In this document: positions 25,622 to 34,821 of the stretch, piece by piece
Layout: each line of letters opens with the position of its first letter
Numbering within the stretch: position 1 is the stretch's first letter
Assembly (NCBI RefSeq): GCF_001445655.1
Contig: NZ_LNBE01000004.1
Coordinates: 1,178,001-1,242,000 of the forward strand
Direction: 5' to 3'
DNA length: 64,000 nt
Source of the DNA: Streptomyces roseifaciens
GTDB taxonomy: Bacteria > Actinomycetota > Actinomycetes > Streptomycetales > Streptomycetaceae
The notes under the pieces: model-generated
Databases searched by the model: none
Told to the model about the DNA's origin: nothing
What the model saw: the letters and a program-made list of their open reading frames with translations, nothing else
Translations under genes and position numbers: made by a program

Positions 25622-26587
25622 GGCGGTGCCCGCGCCGCCGCTCGTGGAGGGGACGGGCGGCGGTGCGGGTCGCCGTGGGCGCAGCAGGTCGACGGGGACG
25701 CCGGTGACGTCGTCGGCGAGGAGGAGCGGCCGGTGCCCGCCGGGTTCGGGGGCGGCCGCCCCGGCCGGACCGCCGTGCAGGGCCCATGCCAGCCGGCCGT
25801 CCGCCCAGAGCGTGAGGGCGTGGGCGTAGGCGGACACGGCGGAGAGCGCGGCCGGAGGGAGCCCGGCCCGCGCCGCCTCGGCCGCGAAGCCGTGGAGCGC
25901 GTCCCGGAGCGCATCGCGGAGCTCCTCCGCTTCCGGCTCCGTACCGTCCCGCGAGAGCACGGCGGAGGCGGCGCCGGTCACGGCCCGGAACGATGCCAGC
26001 TCGCGTGCGGACGGCGGGAGTTCGCCCCCGCAGACGTACTCGACGAGGTCGAGGGCGGACCCCGCGGCGAGGGCGTCCCAAGGCCGCCGGTCGGCGAGTT
26101 CGCGGAAGCGGGCGGCGAAGCGCTCGCGCCATGCAGGCGACATGGCCGGGGCCGTCATCCGCCAGACGTCGGCGAGGGCTCTCTGCAGCGCCGTCCGGGC
26201 CGGCGGGGTGGGCCCGCCGTCCGTGGGCAGGAAGTCGGGCAGCGCACCGAACCCGAACGCGTACTCCTCCCCGCGAGGATGGCGGCACCGGTCGTCCAGG
26301 ACGTGGAACCAGACGATCCAGGCCGCCGTCCGCTGCAGTCGCGGGCACGTGGCCTGCGGAGCCACCCGCGCCGCGAGGTCGACGCAGCGCGCCCGGCGGA
26401 AGCGCCGCTGGGCGGAGAAGGACTGGATGAGCCCGGTGCGCCGCACCCACCGGTCGGTGAACGCGGCGGCTTCGTCGATGTGCGGGCTGACCCGCTCGGG
26501 TTCGGGCTCGGGGAGATCGGTGACCGGCGGCCGGTAACTGGGCACGAGGGACACGACGTTCCTCAAGGACGAGGGATGGGAAGTCAC
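25601..26587 (-). CDS. Terpene synthase-like protein with degenerate metal-binding motifs
   Basis: A 328-residue protein of the class I terpene cyclase fold. The N-terminus is Pro-rich; the aspartate region reads WFHVLDDRCRHPRGEEYAFG, where DDxxD/E should stand but the distal acid is replaced. The segment before the NSE triad is recognisable (SALDLVEYVCGGELPPSAREL), but the triad itself is replaced by AVTGAASAVLSRDG, so N, S and E are absent. The chain is also shorter there. The end (AYAHALTLWADGRLAWAL) matches the family C-terminus. It is probably not a normal Mg-dependent cyclase. The GTG at 26587 is chosen on a weak GGGGTGGA; an ATG at 26647 is possible. Confidence 0.6.
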   Translation of the reverse strand: MTSHPSSLRNVVSLVPSYRPPVTDLPEPEPERVSPHIDEAAAFTDRWVRRTGLIQSFSAQRRFRRARCVDLAARVAPQATCPRLQRTAAWIVWFHVLDDRCRHPRGEEYAFGFGALPDFLPTDGGPTPPARTALQRALADVWRMTAPAMSPAWRERFAARFRELADRRPWDALAAGSALDLVEYVCGGELPPSARELASFRAVTGAASAVLSRDGTEPEAEELRDALRDALHGFAAEAARAGLPPAALSAVSAYAHALTLWADGRLAWALHGGPAGAAAPEPGGHRPLLLADDVTGVPVDLLRPRRPAPPPVPSTSGGAGTALHRGRE

Positions 26588-26711
26588 AGCGTCCACCCCG
26601 GCACCGCACCGGATCCATGGCCCGGCCCCGGTTCGCCAGCGGCTCATCAGTGCGCGGCCCGGCGCGCGGGGAATCGTGCGCGCCGGGCGGCGACCGACGA
26701 GGCAGGAGGGG

Positions 26712-27287
26712 TCAGGCGGCTTCGGCGCGCTCGCGGCCGGCTTCCCTGCCGGTGCCGTCCATCTCCCATCCGAGGAAGGAGTAGACCACGATCAGGACGC
26801 CCCCGCAGAAGATCGCCCAGTCGGCGAGGTTCATCACGCTGAAACCGCGGACGGAGATGAAGTCGACGACCGCGCCCTCGAAGCCTCCGGGGGAGCGGAA
26901 GAGACGGTCCGTCAGATTACCGAGCGCACCGCCCAGCAGCAGCCCCAGCGCGACGGCCCACGGGGCGCTGTAGAGCTTGCGCGACAGGCGGACGATCACC
27001 ACGGCGACGGTCGTGGCGACGATCGTGAGCACGATGGTCATCGCCTCGGCGATGCCGAACGCCGCACCGGGGTTGCGTAGCACCTGCAGCTCCAGCCAGC
27101 TGCCGATCAACTGGACGGGAGCCCGGTTCTCCAGCCCGGCGACCACGGCCAGCTTGGTGCCCAGGTCGAGCGCGTAGGCGACGCCCGTCACCGCGAGGAG
27201 CAGGGGTATCCGCCGGCGGGCCGTGACGCCCTCTCCCCGGCCTTCACTGGGCACGCCCGCGGCCCGGCCCTGATCCGTCAAGTTCAC
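26712..27287 (-). CDS. lspA: Lipoprotein signal peptidase II
   Basis: A 191-residue membrane aspartyl protease that removes the signal peptide from diacylglyceryl-modified prolipoproteins. Four TM helices are apparent. The catalytic aspartates are Asp127 in GNLTDRLFR and Asp156 in NLADWAIF, and the conserved [11 protein letters not shown] lies near residue 71. It has a 25-residue polar N-terminal extension and a charged tail. It is not in the usual ileS/rluD neighbourhood, so it may be an additional copy. The divergent neighbour is the cupin gene. Confidence 0.94.
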   Translation of the reverse strand: MNLTDQGRAAGVPSEGRGEGVTARRRIPLLLAVTGVAYALDLGTKLAVVAGLENRAPVQLIGSWLELQVLRNPGAAFGIAEAMTIVLTIVATTVAVVIVRLSRKLYSAPWAVALGLLLGGALGNLTDRLFRSPGGFEGAVVDFISVRGFSVMNLADWAIFCGGVLIVVYSFLGWEMDGTGREAGRERAEAA

Positions 27288-27470
27288 TCACCTCGAAGAA
27301 GTCTGTCGTCCGGTCGTATCCCGGCTCACGGTTCCGAACCGAACCCGCGTACGGGATCGATGTCGCTCGCCTCAGCCTACGGACCGCCCCGGCCCCACCC
27401 GAGCCCAGGCCCGGCATCCTTTACCGTTCGGTCGACCAACCGGCCCCGCAGCCCGCCTAGCCTCTTCGCC

Positions 27471-27797
27471 GTGACGACGATCAACGTGAACGACACCGCC
27501 GCGGCCCTGCAGCAGGAGTGGAACTCCCTCGTGCTGGGGCACGTAGGCCCGGCCTGCATCAAGGTGCTGCGCATGAACGAACTGCCCCTGGAGGAGGAGA
27601 GCCACGACGCTCCGGAAGCCCTGCTCGTCCTGGAGGGGCGGCTCGAACTCGACGTCGCGGGCGCGGCGGTGCCGGTCGAAGCAGGCGGGCTCCACGTGAT
27701 CCCCGCGGGAACACCGCACGCGGTCCGCCCGGGAAGCCACGGCACCCTCGTCATCGTCGAGCTCGACGACCTCGACGAACTCGACCCCCGTCCGTAG
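27471..27797 (+). CDS. Small cupin-domain protein
   Basis: A 108-residue single cupin barrel. The conserved parts are ESHDAPEALLVLEGRLELDVAG and VEAGGLHVIPAGTPHAVRPGSHGTLVIVEL. One His (in ESHDAPE), one Glu and a C-terminal His are present as potential metal ligands. The GTG at 27471 was chosen, as upstream codons are Pro-rich non-homologous sequence. Cupins of this size act as isomerases, dioxygenases or sensors; the substrate is unknown. Confidence 0.8.
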   Translation: MTTINVNDTAAALQQEWNSLVLGHVGPACIKVLRMNELPLEEESHDAPEALLVLEGRLELDVAGAAVPVEAGGLHVIPAGTPHAVRPGSHGTLVIVELDDLDELDPRP

Positions 27798-27817
27798 CCC
27801 CGGCCCGCCCGGCTTCG

Positions 27818-28843
27818 TCAGGGCGTGCCCGCGGGTTCGTTCCTCTCCTGCCTCCGCACCCCCGCACACACCATCGTCACCGCCGCCCCCGCCACCGCCC
27901 ACGCCGACAGGACGAGCAGCGGGCCCGTCAGGCCGTTGCCGTGGAAGTAGGCGAGGGAGCGGGCGGACCAGGTGCCGGCGCCCGGGGGGAGGGCCGGGCC
28001 GATGGCGTTCCAGAACGGGGGGAGCAGGGGGTACGGGTAGGCGCCGCCGGCGCTCGGGTTGCCCAGGACGACCACGATCGCGATGGCCAGGCCGATGCCG
28101 ACGATTCCCGCGAGGCCCTGGAGGGCGAGCGTCGTCGCTCCGACGGCGAAGACCACCAGCGTTCCCAGGCCCCACAGTCCGAGGATGCCCCCGGGCAGCG
28201 CGTCGAGGACCGGGCCTGCGATGACGGTCCCGAGCAGGCCGGCGGCCGCCGAGTAGAGGGCGAGGGCGCCGAGCCGGATGACGGCCCGGTGGGGGTTGGC
28301 GGGCCGGGCGCCCGCGCTGATGGCGAGGATCGCGGCGCACAGGTAGCCGCCCACGCACCATCCGACCACCAGGTAGAACGAGGTCAGGCCGCGGGCGTCG
28401 CCGGCCGCGGCGGGTGCGACGTCCCTGACCCGTACGGTGCGGCCCTCCACGGCCTCGGCCCGGGTGAGCACCGCCTCGGTGGCCTGGGCGAGGGAGGCGC
28501 CCGCGCCGCCGGCGACGAGGAGGGTGTCGGTGGTGCCGCGCGGGTCGACGACGAGCGCGGCGTCGAGGTCGCGCTCGCGGATCTTCGCGACGGCCGCCGC
28601 CTCGCCGCCGTCCACCGTGCGCACGTCCAGGGGCCTCCCGGGCAGCCTGTCGAGCCGTTCCTCCAGCTGCCCGCCGATCGCCCGAGGGGCGACGAGGCCC
28701 AGGGCGACCTCTTTCGGCCGTGGGTCGTGGAAGGCGCCGACGTAGGAGGCGATGAAGGCGAGCTGGAGCACCAGGGCGCCGATCACCAGGACCGCGGCCC
28801 GGGCGGTCACCGCGCTGCGCAGTTCCTGGGCGAATGAGGGCAT
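27818..28843 (-). CDS. DUF3533/ABC-2-like membrane protein
   Basis: A 341-residue membrane protein with one N-terminal helix (residues about 15-38) and an external domain of roughly 110 residues (VALGLVAPRAIGGQLEERL, LDAALVVDPRGTTDTLLVAGGAG). Five or six C-terminal helices end in a short charged tail. This architecture is that of the DUF3533 or YhgE/Pip-like export-type family related to ABC-2 permeases. No ATPase is adjacent. It is divergent from dnaE2 with the LexA box between them. Confidence 0.75.
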   Translation of the reverse strand: MPSFAQELRSAVTARAAVLVIGALVLQLAFIASYVGAFHDPRPKEVALGLVAPRAIGGQLEERLDRLPGRPLDVRTVDGGEAAAVAKIRERDLDAALVVDPRGTTDTLLVAGGAGASLAQATEAVLTRAEAVEGRTVRVRDVAPAAAGDARGLTSFYLVVGWCVGGYLCAAILAISAGARPANPHRAVIRLGALALYSAAAGLLGTVIAGPVLDALPGGILGLWGLGTLVVFAVGATTLALQGLAGIVGIGLAIAIVVVLGNPSAGGAYPYPLLPPFWNAIGPALPPGAGTWSARSLAYFHGNGLTGPLLVLSAWAVAGAAVTMVCAGVRRQERNEPAGTP

Positions 28844-28929
28844 GTCCCGAGCCTGCGGGGTGCGGGGGGCCTGCGCAGGCGGTGCGGGCTGTCCGGGTGA
28901 TCGCCCCTCGCTCGCCTCCGCACACGTGT

Positions 28930-28945
28930 TCGTACGAATGTTCGA
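28930..28945. promoter_or_regulatory. LexA (SOS) box upstream of dnaE2
   Basis: TCGTACGAATGTTCGA matches the actinobacterial/Bacillus-type SOS box TCGAACN4GTTCGA at 11 of 12 fixed positions. It lies 70 bases before the dnaE2 start and about 90 bases before the divergent DUF3533 gene. Confidence 0.8.
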
Positions 28946-29014
28946 GAGAGTGGTTTATGGTGGATGGAGAGGGCGGTTTTCAGCCAGGGGGTGACAGGGA
29001 CGGCAGGAGGTGCG

Positions 29015-32000
29015 ATGACCGGGCTCGACACGTTCACGCACCTGCACACCGCATCCGGCTTCTCGATGCGGTACGGCGCCGCGCACCCCGAGCGGCTGGC
29101 CGAGCGCGCCGCCGAGCGCGGCATGGACGCCGTCGCCCTCACCGACCGCGACACCCTCGCCGGAGCGGTCAGGTTCGCCAAGGCGAGCGCCAAGGCCGGG
29201 GTGCGCCCGGTGTTCGGCGTGAACCTGGCCGTGCGGGAGCTGCCCCGGCAGTCCGCGCAGCAGCGGCAACGGCAGCGCACCCCCGTACGCGGCGGCGCCT
29301 TCGTCGACGAGTCCGCGCCGCGTGCGGTCTTCCTCGCCCGGGACGGCGCGCACGGCTGGGCCGCCCTGTGCGGACTGGTCTCCGCGGCCCATGCGGACAC
29401 CAGCCATGCGGACACCACCCGTGCGAACACCACCCACGCGCACGCCGCCTCCCCCCGCCCCGAGCTCACCCGCGAGGACCTGGCGGCTGCCGCCCCCGGC
29501 ATCCGCACCCCTCTCCACGTCCTCCTGGGCCCTGACTCCGAGCCCGGCCGCGCGCTCGCCGCGGGCCGCCCCGACCGGGCCGCCCGGCTGCTCGCGCCCT
29601 GGCGGGAAATGTTCGGTGACGCCCTGCGGCTGGAGGCCGTGTGCCACGGCCGCACCGGCACCGGCCCGGGCTCCCTGCGGCTGGCCGCCCGTACCGTCGG
29701 CTTCGCCGCGGAGCAGGGCGTCCCCGCCGTCCTCAGCAACGCCGTGCGCTACGCCGACCCCGGGCAGGGCCCCGTCGCCGACGTCCTGGACGCGGCCCGC
29801 CGGCTGGTGCCGATCGACCCCCGCAGGCCGGAGTCGCTCGACAGCGGGGAGCGCTGGCTCAAGGGGCCCGGCGACATGGCCGCCCTCGCCGAGCGGATCG
29901 CCGAGGCCGCCGGGCTCCGCCGGGACGCGGCCCGCCGGCTGCTCGCCACGACCGAGGAGACCGCCGCCGCGTGCCTGGTCGACCCCGAGGACGACCTGGG
30001 CCTCGGCAAGGTCCACTTCCCCGAGGCGCACCTGGTCGGCGCCGGGCGCCGCACCGCCGACCGCGTGCTGCGCTCCCGCTGCACGGCGGGCATGGTGCTG
30101 CGCGGGTACGACCGGCGGCCCCGCTACCGGCAGCGGCTGGAGGAGGAGCTGGCGATCATCGCAGGGCGCAACCTCGCCTCGTACTTCCTCACCGTCGCCC
30201 GGGTCGTGGACGACACCCGCGCCCTCGGCGTCCGGGTCGCCGCCCGCGGCTCCGGCGCCGGCTCCCTGGTCAACCACCTGCTCGGCATCGCGCACGCCGA
30301 CCCGGTCGAGCACGGCCTGCTGATGGAGCGCTTCCTGTCCGTCCACCGCAAGGCGCTGCCCGACATCGACATCGACGTGGAGTCCGCGCGCCGCCTGGAC
30401 GTCTACCGCGCGATCTTCGACCGCTTCGGCGCGGACCGGGTCGCGACCGTCGCCATGCCCGAGACCTACCGCGTCCGGCACGCGATCCGGGACGTCGGCA
30501 CGGCCCTCGGCAAGGACCCGGCCGAGGTGGACCGGCTCGCCAAGGCGTTCCCGCACATCCGCGCCCGCGACGCCCGCGCGGCCCTGGCCGAGCTGCCCGA
30601 GCTGCGCGGGGTGGCCGCGGAGGACCACGGCCGGCTGTGGGAGCTGGTCGAGGCGCTGGACGGGCTGCCGCGCGGCGTCGCCATGCACCCGTGCGGGGTG
30701 CTGCTGTCGGACGCGACCCTGCGCGCCCGTACGCCCGTCGTGCCGACCAGCGGCGAGGGCTTCCCCATGGCGCAGTTCGACAAGGACGACGTGGAGGATC
30801 TCGGGCTGCTCAAACTCGACGTGCTGGGCGTGCGGATGCAGTCCGCGATGGCGCACGCGGTGGCCGAGATCGCACGGGCCACGGGGCGGCGCATCGACCT
30901 CGACGACCCCGCGGACGTACCGCCGGGCGACCCCCGTACGTACGAGCTGATCCGGTCCACCGAGACGCTCGGCTGCTTCCAGATCGAGTCGCCCGGCCAG
31001 CGCGACCTCGTCGGCCGGCTCCAGCCGTCCACCTTCCACGACCTCGTGGTCGACATCTCCCTCTTCCGGCCGGGCCCGGTCGCGGCCGACATGGTGCGGC
31101 CCTTCGTCGCGGCCCGGCACGGGCGCGCGCCCGTGCGCTACCCGGACCCGGCGCTGGAGGACGCGCTGCGCGAGACCTACGGCGTGGTCGTCTTCCACGA
31201 GCAGATCATCGAGATCCTGCACGTCATGACCGGCTGCGACCGGCACTTCGCGGACGAGACGCGCCGCGCGCTGTCCGACCCGCAGCTGGTGGGCCGGGTG
31301 CGCGTCTGGTTCGCGGAGGAGGCGGCGAAACTCGGCCACCGGCCCGACGCCGTGCGCCGCACCTGGGAGATCGTGGAGGCGTTCGGCAGCTACGGCTTCT
31401 GCAAGGCGCACGCCGTCGCGTTCGCCGTGCCGACCTACCAGTCGGCGTGGCTGAAGGCCCATCACCCGGCGGCCTTCTACGCCGGGCTGCTCACCCACGA
31501 CCCGGGGATGTACCCCAAGCGGCTGCTGCTCGCGGACGCGCGGCGGCGCGGCGTGCCGATCCTGCCGCTGGACGTGAACCGATCGGGCGCGACCTATTCG
31601 ATCGAACTGGTGTCCGACGCGAGGGGGTCGGACGGGAAGGGGTCCGGCGCCGGCGTGTGGGGCCTCCGCCTGGCCCTCTCCGACGTGCAGGGCATCACCC
31701 GGGCCGAGACCGGACGCATCACGGCCGGCCGCCCGTACACCTCCCTCCCCGACCTGTGGCACCGCGCCCGCCCCGGCCGGCCCGTCGCCGAACGCCTCGC
31801 CCGGGTCGGCGCGCTGGACGCCTTCGGCACCAACCGCCGCGACCTGCTGCTGCACATCGCGGAACTGCACCACGGGACGCGGGGACGGCACCACGCCGAC
31901 GCCGCCCAGCCCACGCTGATCGACGGCGTCCTGGCCGAGCCCATCGGCCTGCCCGACCTCGACGCGGCCGAGCGCCTGGACGCCGAGCTGAGCGTGCTCG

Positions 32001-32566
32001 GCATGGACGCCTCGCGCCACCTGATGGCCGATCACCGGAAGTTCCTCGACGAGCTGGGGGCGATGCCCGCCCGGCGGCTGCGCGACGTCCGGCACGGTGA
32101 GACCGTCCTGGTCGCGGGCGCCAAGGCCGCCACCCAAACGCCACCCATCCGCTCCGGCCGGCGCGTCATCTTCACCACCCTCGACGACGGTACGGGCCTG
32201 GTCGACTGCGCCTTCTTCGACGACAGCCACCCCGCCTGCGCGCACACCCTCTTCCACTCCTGGCTGCTGCTCGTCCGCGGTGTCGTCCAGCGCCGCGGGC
32301 CGCGCAGCCTGAGCGTGGTGGGTGCGGCGGCGTGGGACCTCGCGCAGCTGACGAGGCTCCGTGCGGAGGGCGGGCTGGAGGCGGTGGCCGAGGTCCTCGC
32401 CGAGGGCGCGGCACCGGCCCCGGCCGCCGCCGCGGAGCCGTCCGGGCGGCGCATCCGCCTGTCCACCGGCTACGCCATGCACCCCTGGGCGGACCTCCGG
32501 CCCGCGGGCGAAGGCGCGGCCACGGGCCGCAAGTTGTGGCACGCGAGCCCGGGGAGCGCGGGATGA
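29015..32566 (+). CDS. dnaE2: Error-prone DNA polymerase III alpha subunit (DnaE2/ImuC)
   Basis: A 1183-residue C-family polymerase used in mutagenic translesion synthesis. An N-terminal PHP domain (FTHLHTASGFSMRYG) is followed by the polymerase core with the catalytic PDIDIDVESARR (Asp450, Asp452). The fingers and beta-binding region include GLPRGVAMHPCGVL, LGCFQIESPGQRDLVGRL and FCKAHAVAFAVPTYQ, and a C-terminal OB fold follows (RRVIFTTLDDGTGLVDCAFF). The length is close to that of DnaE2 proteins. ATG 29015 follows AGGAGGTGCG. A LexA box sits just upstream, so DNA damage should induce it. Its stop overlaps the polymerase-Y gene by four bases, forming a mutasome-type operon. Confidence 0.96.
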   Translation: MTGLDTFTHLHTASGFSMRYGAAHPERLAERAAERGMDAVALTDRDTLAGAVRFAKASAKAGVRPVFGVNLAVRELPRQSAQQRQRQRTPVRGGAFVDESAPRAVFLARDGAHGWAALCGLVSAAHADTSHADTTRANTTHAHAASPRPELTREDLAAAAPGIRTPLHVLLGPDSEPGRALAAGRPDRAARLLAPWREMFGDALRLEAVCHGRTGTGPGSLRLAARTVGFAAEQGVPAVLSNAVRYADPGQGPVADVLDAARRLVPIDPRRPESLDSGERWLKGPGDMAALAERIAEAAGLRRDAARRLLATTEETAAACLVDPEDDLGLGKVHFPEAHLVGAGRRTADRVLRSRCTAGMVLRGYDRRPRYRQRLEEELAIIAGRNLASYFLTVARVVDDTRALGVRVAARGSGAGSLVNHLLGIAHADPVEHGLLMERFLSVHRKALPDIDIDVESARRLDVYRAIFDRFGADRVATVAMPETYRVRHAIRDVGTALGKDPAEVDRLAKAFPHIRARDARAALAELPELRGVAAEDHGRLWELVEALDGLPRGVAMHPCGVLLSDATLRARTPVVPTSGEGFPMAQFDKDDVEDLGLLKLDVLGVRMQSAMAHAVAEIARATGRRIDLDDPADVPPGDPRTYELIRSTETLGCFQIESPGQRDLVGRLQPSTFHDLVVDISLFRPGPVAADMVRPFVAARHGRAPVRYPDPALEDALRETYGVVVFHEQIIEILHVMTGCDRHFADETRRALSDPQLVGRVRVWFAEEAAKLGHRPDAVRRTWEIVEAFGSYGFCKAHAVAFAVPTYQSAWLKAHHPAAFYAGLLTHDPGMYPKRLLLADARRRGVPILPLDVNRSGATYSIELVSDARGSDGKGSGAGVWGLRLALSDVQGITRAETGRITAGRPYTSLPDLWHRARPGRPVAERLARVGALDAFGTNRRDLLLHIAELHHGTRGRHHADAAQPTLIDGVLAEPIGLPDLDAAERLDAELSVLGMDASRHLMADHRKFLDELGAMPARRLRDVRHGETVLVAGAKAATQTPPIRSGRRVIFTTLDDGTGLVDCAFFDDSHPACAHTLFHSWLLLVRGVVQRRGPRSLSVVGAAAWDLAQLTRLRAEGGLEAVAEVLAEGAAPAPAAAAEPSGRRIRLSTGYAMHPWADLRPAGEGAATGRKLWHASPGSAG

Positions 32567-33681
32567 GCGCCCGAGCGCGGCTCGCCGCGGTCCCGGACCC
32601 GCCGCCGGACGCCCTGCCCGGACCGCCTGCCCCGCCCGCCCCGGCCGGCCCGCCCACCGTGCTCTACGTCCACTTCCACGCCGAGGCGGGCGCACCCCTC
32701 GGCGAGGAGACCTACGACGGCCTGCTCGCGCTGCTCACCGAGGTGACGCCCGTCGTCCAGGCGGTGCCGCCGGACGCGGCGCTGATGGAAGTGCGCGGCG
32801 CCACACGGTACTTCGGGCACGGCCCCGCCGGTCTCGCCGCGCTCGTACGGGTACGCGCCCTCGCGCGGTACGGGGCCGACTGCACGGTCGGCATCGCGGG
32901 CAACCCGATGCTGGCCCGGATGGCCGCGCAGGACGGGCCGCCCGGCGCGGTGCGCACGCTGCCCGGGGACCCCGCCGCCGTGACCGCGTTCCTCGCGGGC
33001 AAACCGGCCGCAGCCCTGTACGGCGTGGGCCCTGCCACCGCCCGCACCCTGTGCTCGTACGGGCTCGACAGCGTCGGCCGCATCGCCGCCGCGCCGCTGC
33101 CCGCGCTGCAGCGGATCCTGGGGCCCGCGGCCGGGCGGCGGCTGCACGAACGGGCGCGCGGCATCGACCCGACCCCCGTCACCCCGGGGGCGCGGGCCCG
33201 CTCGATGGCCGCGGAGCACCGCTTCGGCAGGGACGAGCTGGACGCGGACCGGCGCCGCCGCGCGCTGCTGGCGCTCGCCGACGGGCTGGGCGGCCGGCTG
33301 CGGGAGAGCGGCCGGGTCGCCCGGGGGCTGACCCTCACCGTGCGCTACGCGGACGGGTCGACGACCACCCGCTCCCGGACCTTCACCGAGCCGACCGCGC
33401 ACACCCCCGCGCTGACCTCGGCCGCGTACGCCCTGCACGACGCGCTCGGGCTGCAGCGCGCCCGGGTCCGCAGCGTGGCGCTGCGCGCGGAGGGCCTCGG
33501 CGAGGCCGGATCGGCCGCGCACCAGCTGTCGTTCGACCCCGCCGACGAGAAGGCGCGCCGGATCGAGGCGGCCGTCGACCGGGCGCGGGCCCGCTTCGGG
33601 CCGGCCGCGGTGGGTCCGGCGGCGGCGGTCCGGGGGCCGGCGGCCGCGCGGGCGCAGGGGAAGCGGCGGGACGTGGCCTGA
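32563..33681 (+). CDS. ImuB-like Y-family polymerase homologue, probably non-catalytic
   Basis: A 372-residue Y-family DNA polymerase-like protein coupled (ATGA) to dnaE2. Palm and fingers are recognisable: VLYVHFHAEAGA stands where VHxDxDxF is expected, ALMEVRGATRYFG where SIDEAYLDVTG is expected, and CTVGIAGNPMLARMAA is the conserved small-domain motif. The acidic metal ligands are replaced at both sites, as in ImuB, so it likely acts as a scaffold between the beta clamp and DnaE2. A little-finger domain follows. No ImuA' homologue lies beside it. No clear clamp-binding pentapeptide was identified. Confidence 0.85.
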   Translation: MSARARLAAVPDPPPDALPGPPAPPAPAGPPTVLYVHFHAEAGAPLGEETYDGLLALLTEVTPVVQAVPPDAALMEVRGATRYFGHGPAGLAALVRVRALARYGADCTVGIAGNPMLARMAAQDGPPGAVRTLPGDPAAVTAFLAGKPAAALYGVGPATARTLCSYGLDSVGRIAAAPLPALQRILGPAAGRRLHERARGIDPTPVTPGARARSMAAEHRFGRDELDADRRRRALLALADGLGGRLRESGRVARGLTLTVRYADGSTTTRSRTFTEPTAHTPALTSAAYALHDALGLQRARVRSVALRAEGLGEAGSAAHQLSFDPADEKARRIEAAVDRARARFGPAAVGPAAAVRGPAAARAQGKRRDVA

Positions 33682-33726
33682 GCGGGGCAGGCGGGGGCTG
33701 GTCCCTTGTTGCGGACCGGCGTCCCG

Positions 33727-33796
33727 CACATGAAAAACATGTGTCGTATTCCTTGACCGATCAAGGAAGATCCACGCATTCTTACCCGCAGGTAAG
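33727..33796. promoter_or_regulatory. Cluster of three palindromes upstream of the lipase gene
   Basis: Three perfect inverted repeats lie in 70 AT-richer bases. They are CACATG/CATGTG at 33727-33743, TTCCTTGA/TCAAGGAA at 33749-33768, and CTTACC/GGTAAG at 33781-33796. They look like operator sites for one or more dimeric regulators of the lipase gene; the factors are unknown. Confidence 0.5.
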
Positions 33797-33878
33797 TTAA
33801 CGGCTTTTCAGCCCATTCCTGTTCCTGGTCACCCGTGTGCCCACCGCCGGGACCATCCCCCACCAGCGAGGTGTTCAT

Positions 33879-34778
33879 ATGAAGCTGCCCTGGAGACCCC
33901 TGCGCACCCTGCTCCCCGCACTGGCTCTCGCCCTCTCGGCCACCGCCCTCACCGCCCCCGGGGCCGCGGCCGCCCCGTCCCCCGAGCCCCGCGCCGCTGC
34001 CGCTTCCGGCACGACCGTCAGCAGCGGCTGGAACGACTACTCCTGCAAGCCGTCGGCCGCCCACCCGCGCCCCGTCGTCCTCGTGCACGGCACCCTCGGC
34101 AACTCCTGGGACAACTGGCTCGTCCTCGCGCCCTACTTGAAGAACCGCGGCTACTGCGTATTCTCCCTCGACTACGGCAAGCTGCCCGGTGTGCCGGTCT
34201 TCTACGGCCTCGGCCCGATCGCGAAGTCGGCCGAGGAGCTCTCCGCGTACGTCGACAAGGTCCGCGACGCCACCGGTGCGGACAAGGTGGACATCGTCGG
34301 CCACTCCCAGGGCGGCGCGATGCCGCGCTACTACCTCAACTTCCTGGGCGGCAAGGACAAGGTGAACTCCCTCACCGGCATCGCCCCCAACAACCACGGC
34401 ACGACGCTGTCGGGCCTGGTCACCCTGATGGACAAGATCCCCGGAGCCCGCAAGGCGCTCGGCGGCATGACCCCCGGCCTCACCGACCAGGCGATCGGCT
34501 CCGACTACCTCAAGCGCATGAACTCCGTCCCCGACACCGTGCCGGGCGTCCGCTACACGGTCATCGCGACCAAGTACGACGAGGTCGTCACGCCGTACAC
34601 CTCGGGCTACCTGACCGGACCCGACGTGCGCAACATCCTGCTCCAGGACCTGTGCTCCGTGGACCTCTCCGAGCACATCGCGATCGGCACCGTCGACCGC
34701 ATCGTCGCCCACGAGGTCGCCAACGCCCTCGACCCGGAGCACGCCACCCCGACCACCTGCGCGTCCGTCATCGGCTAA
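33879..34778 (+). CDS. Secreted triacylglycerol lipase/esterase
   Basis: A 299-residue secreted alpha/beta hydrolase. The signal peptide ends around AAAAPS (residue 32). The oxyanion motif is VVLVHGTLGNSWDNW, and the nucleophile Ser143 is in GHSQGGAMPRYYL. The acid is in TKYDEVVTPY and the catalytic His in EHIAIGTVDR, as in the Streptomyces EstA/lipase class 2 family. Four cysteines suggest disulfides outside the cell. ATG 33879 follows GAGGTG; the frame opens earlier. It lies downstream of the triple palindrome region and is probably monocistronic. Confidence 0.93.
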   Translation: MKLPWRPLRTLLPALALALSATALTAPGAAAAPSPEPRAAAASGTTVSSGWNDYSCKPSAAHPRPVVLVHGTLGNSWDNWLVLAPYLKNRGYCVFSLDYGKLPGVPVFYGLGPIAKSAEELSAYVDKVRDATGADKVDIVGHSQGGAMPRYYLNFLGGKDKVNSLTGIAPNNHGTTLSGLVTLMDKIPGARKALGGMTPGLTDQAIGSDYLKRMNSVPDTVPGVRYTVIATKYDEVVTPYTSGYLTGPDVRNILLQDLCSVDLSEHIAIGTVDRIVAHEVANALDPEHATPTTCASVIG

Positions 34779-34821
34779 AACCGCTGGCCCCGGCGCCGCC
34801 CATGGGGAAGTCTCAACCCTC

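Noticed and set aside
28955..32695. A 1246-codon open frame on the minus strand opposite dnaE2
   Set aside because: High-GC codon bias keeps the complementary frame open. The translation is low-complexity with no recognisable domain, while the plus strand encodes a complete DnaE2.
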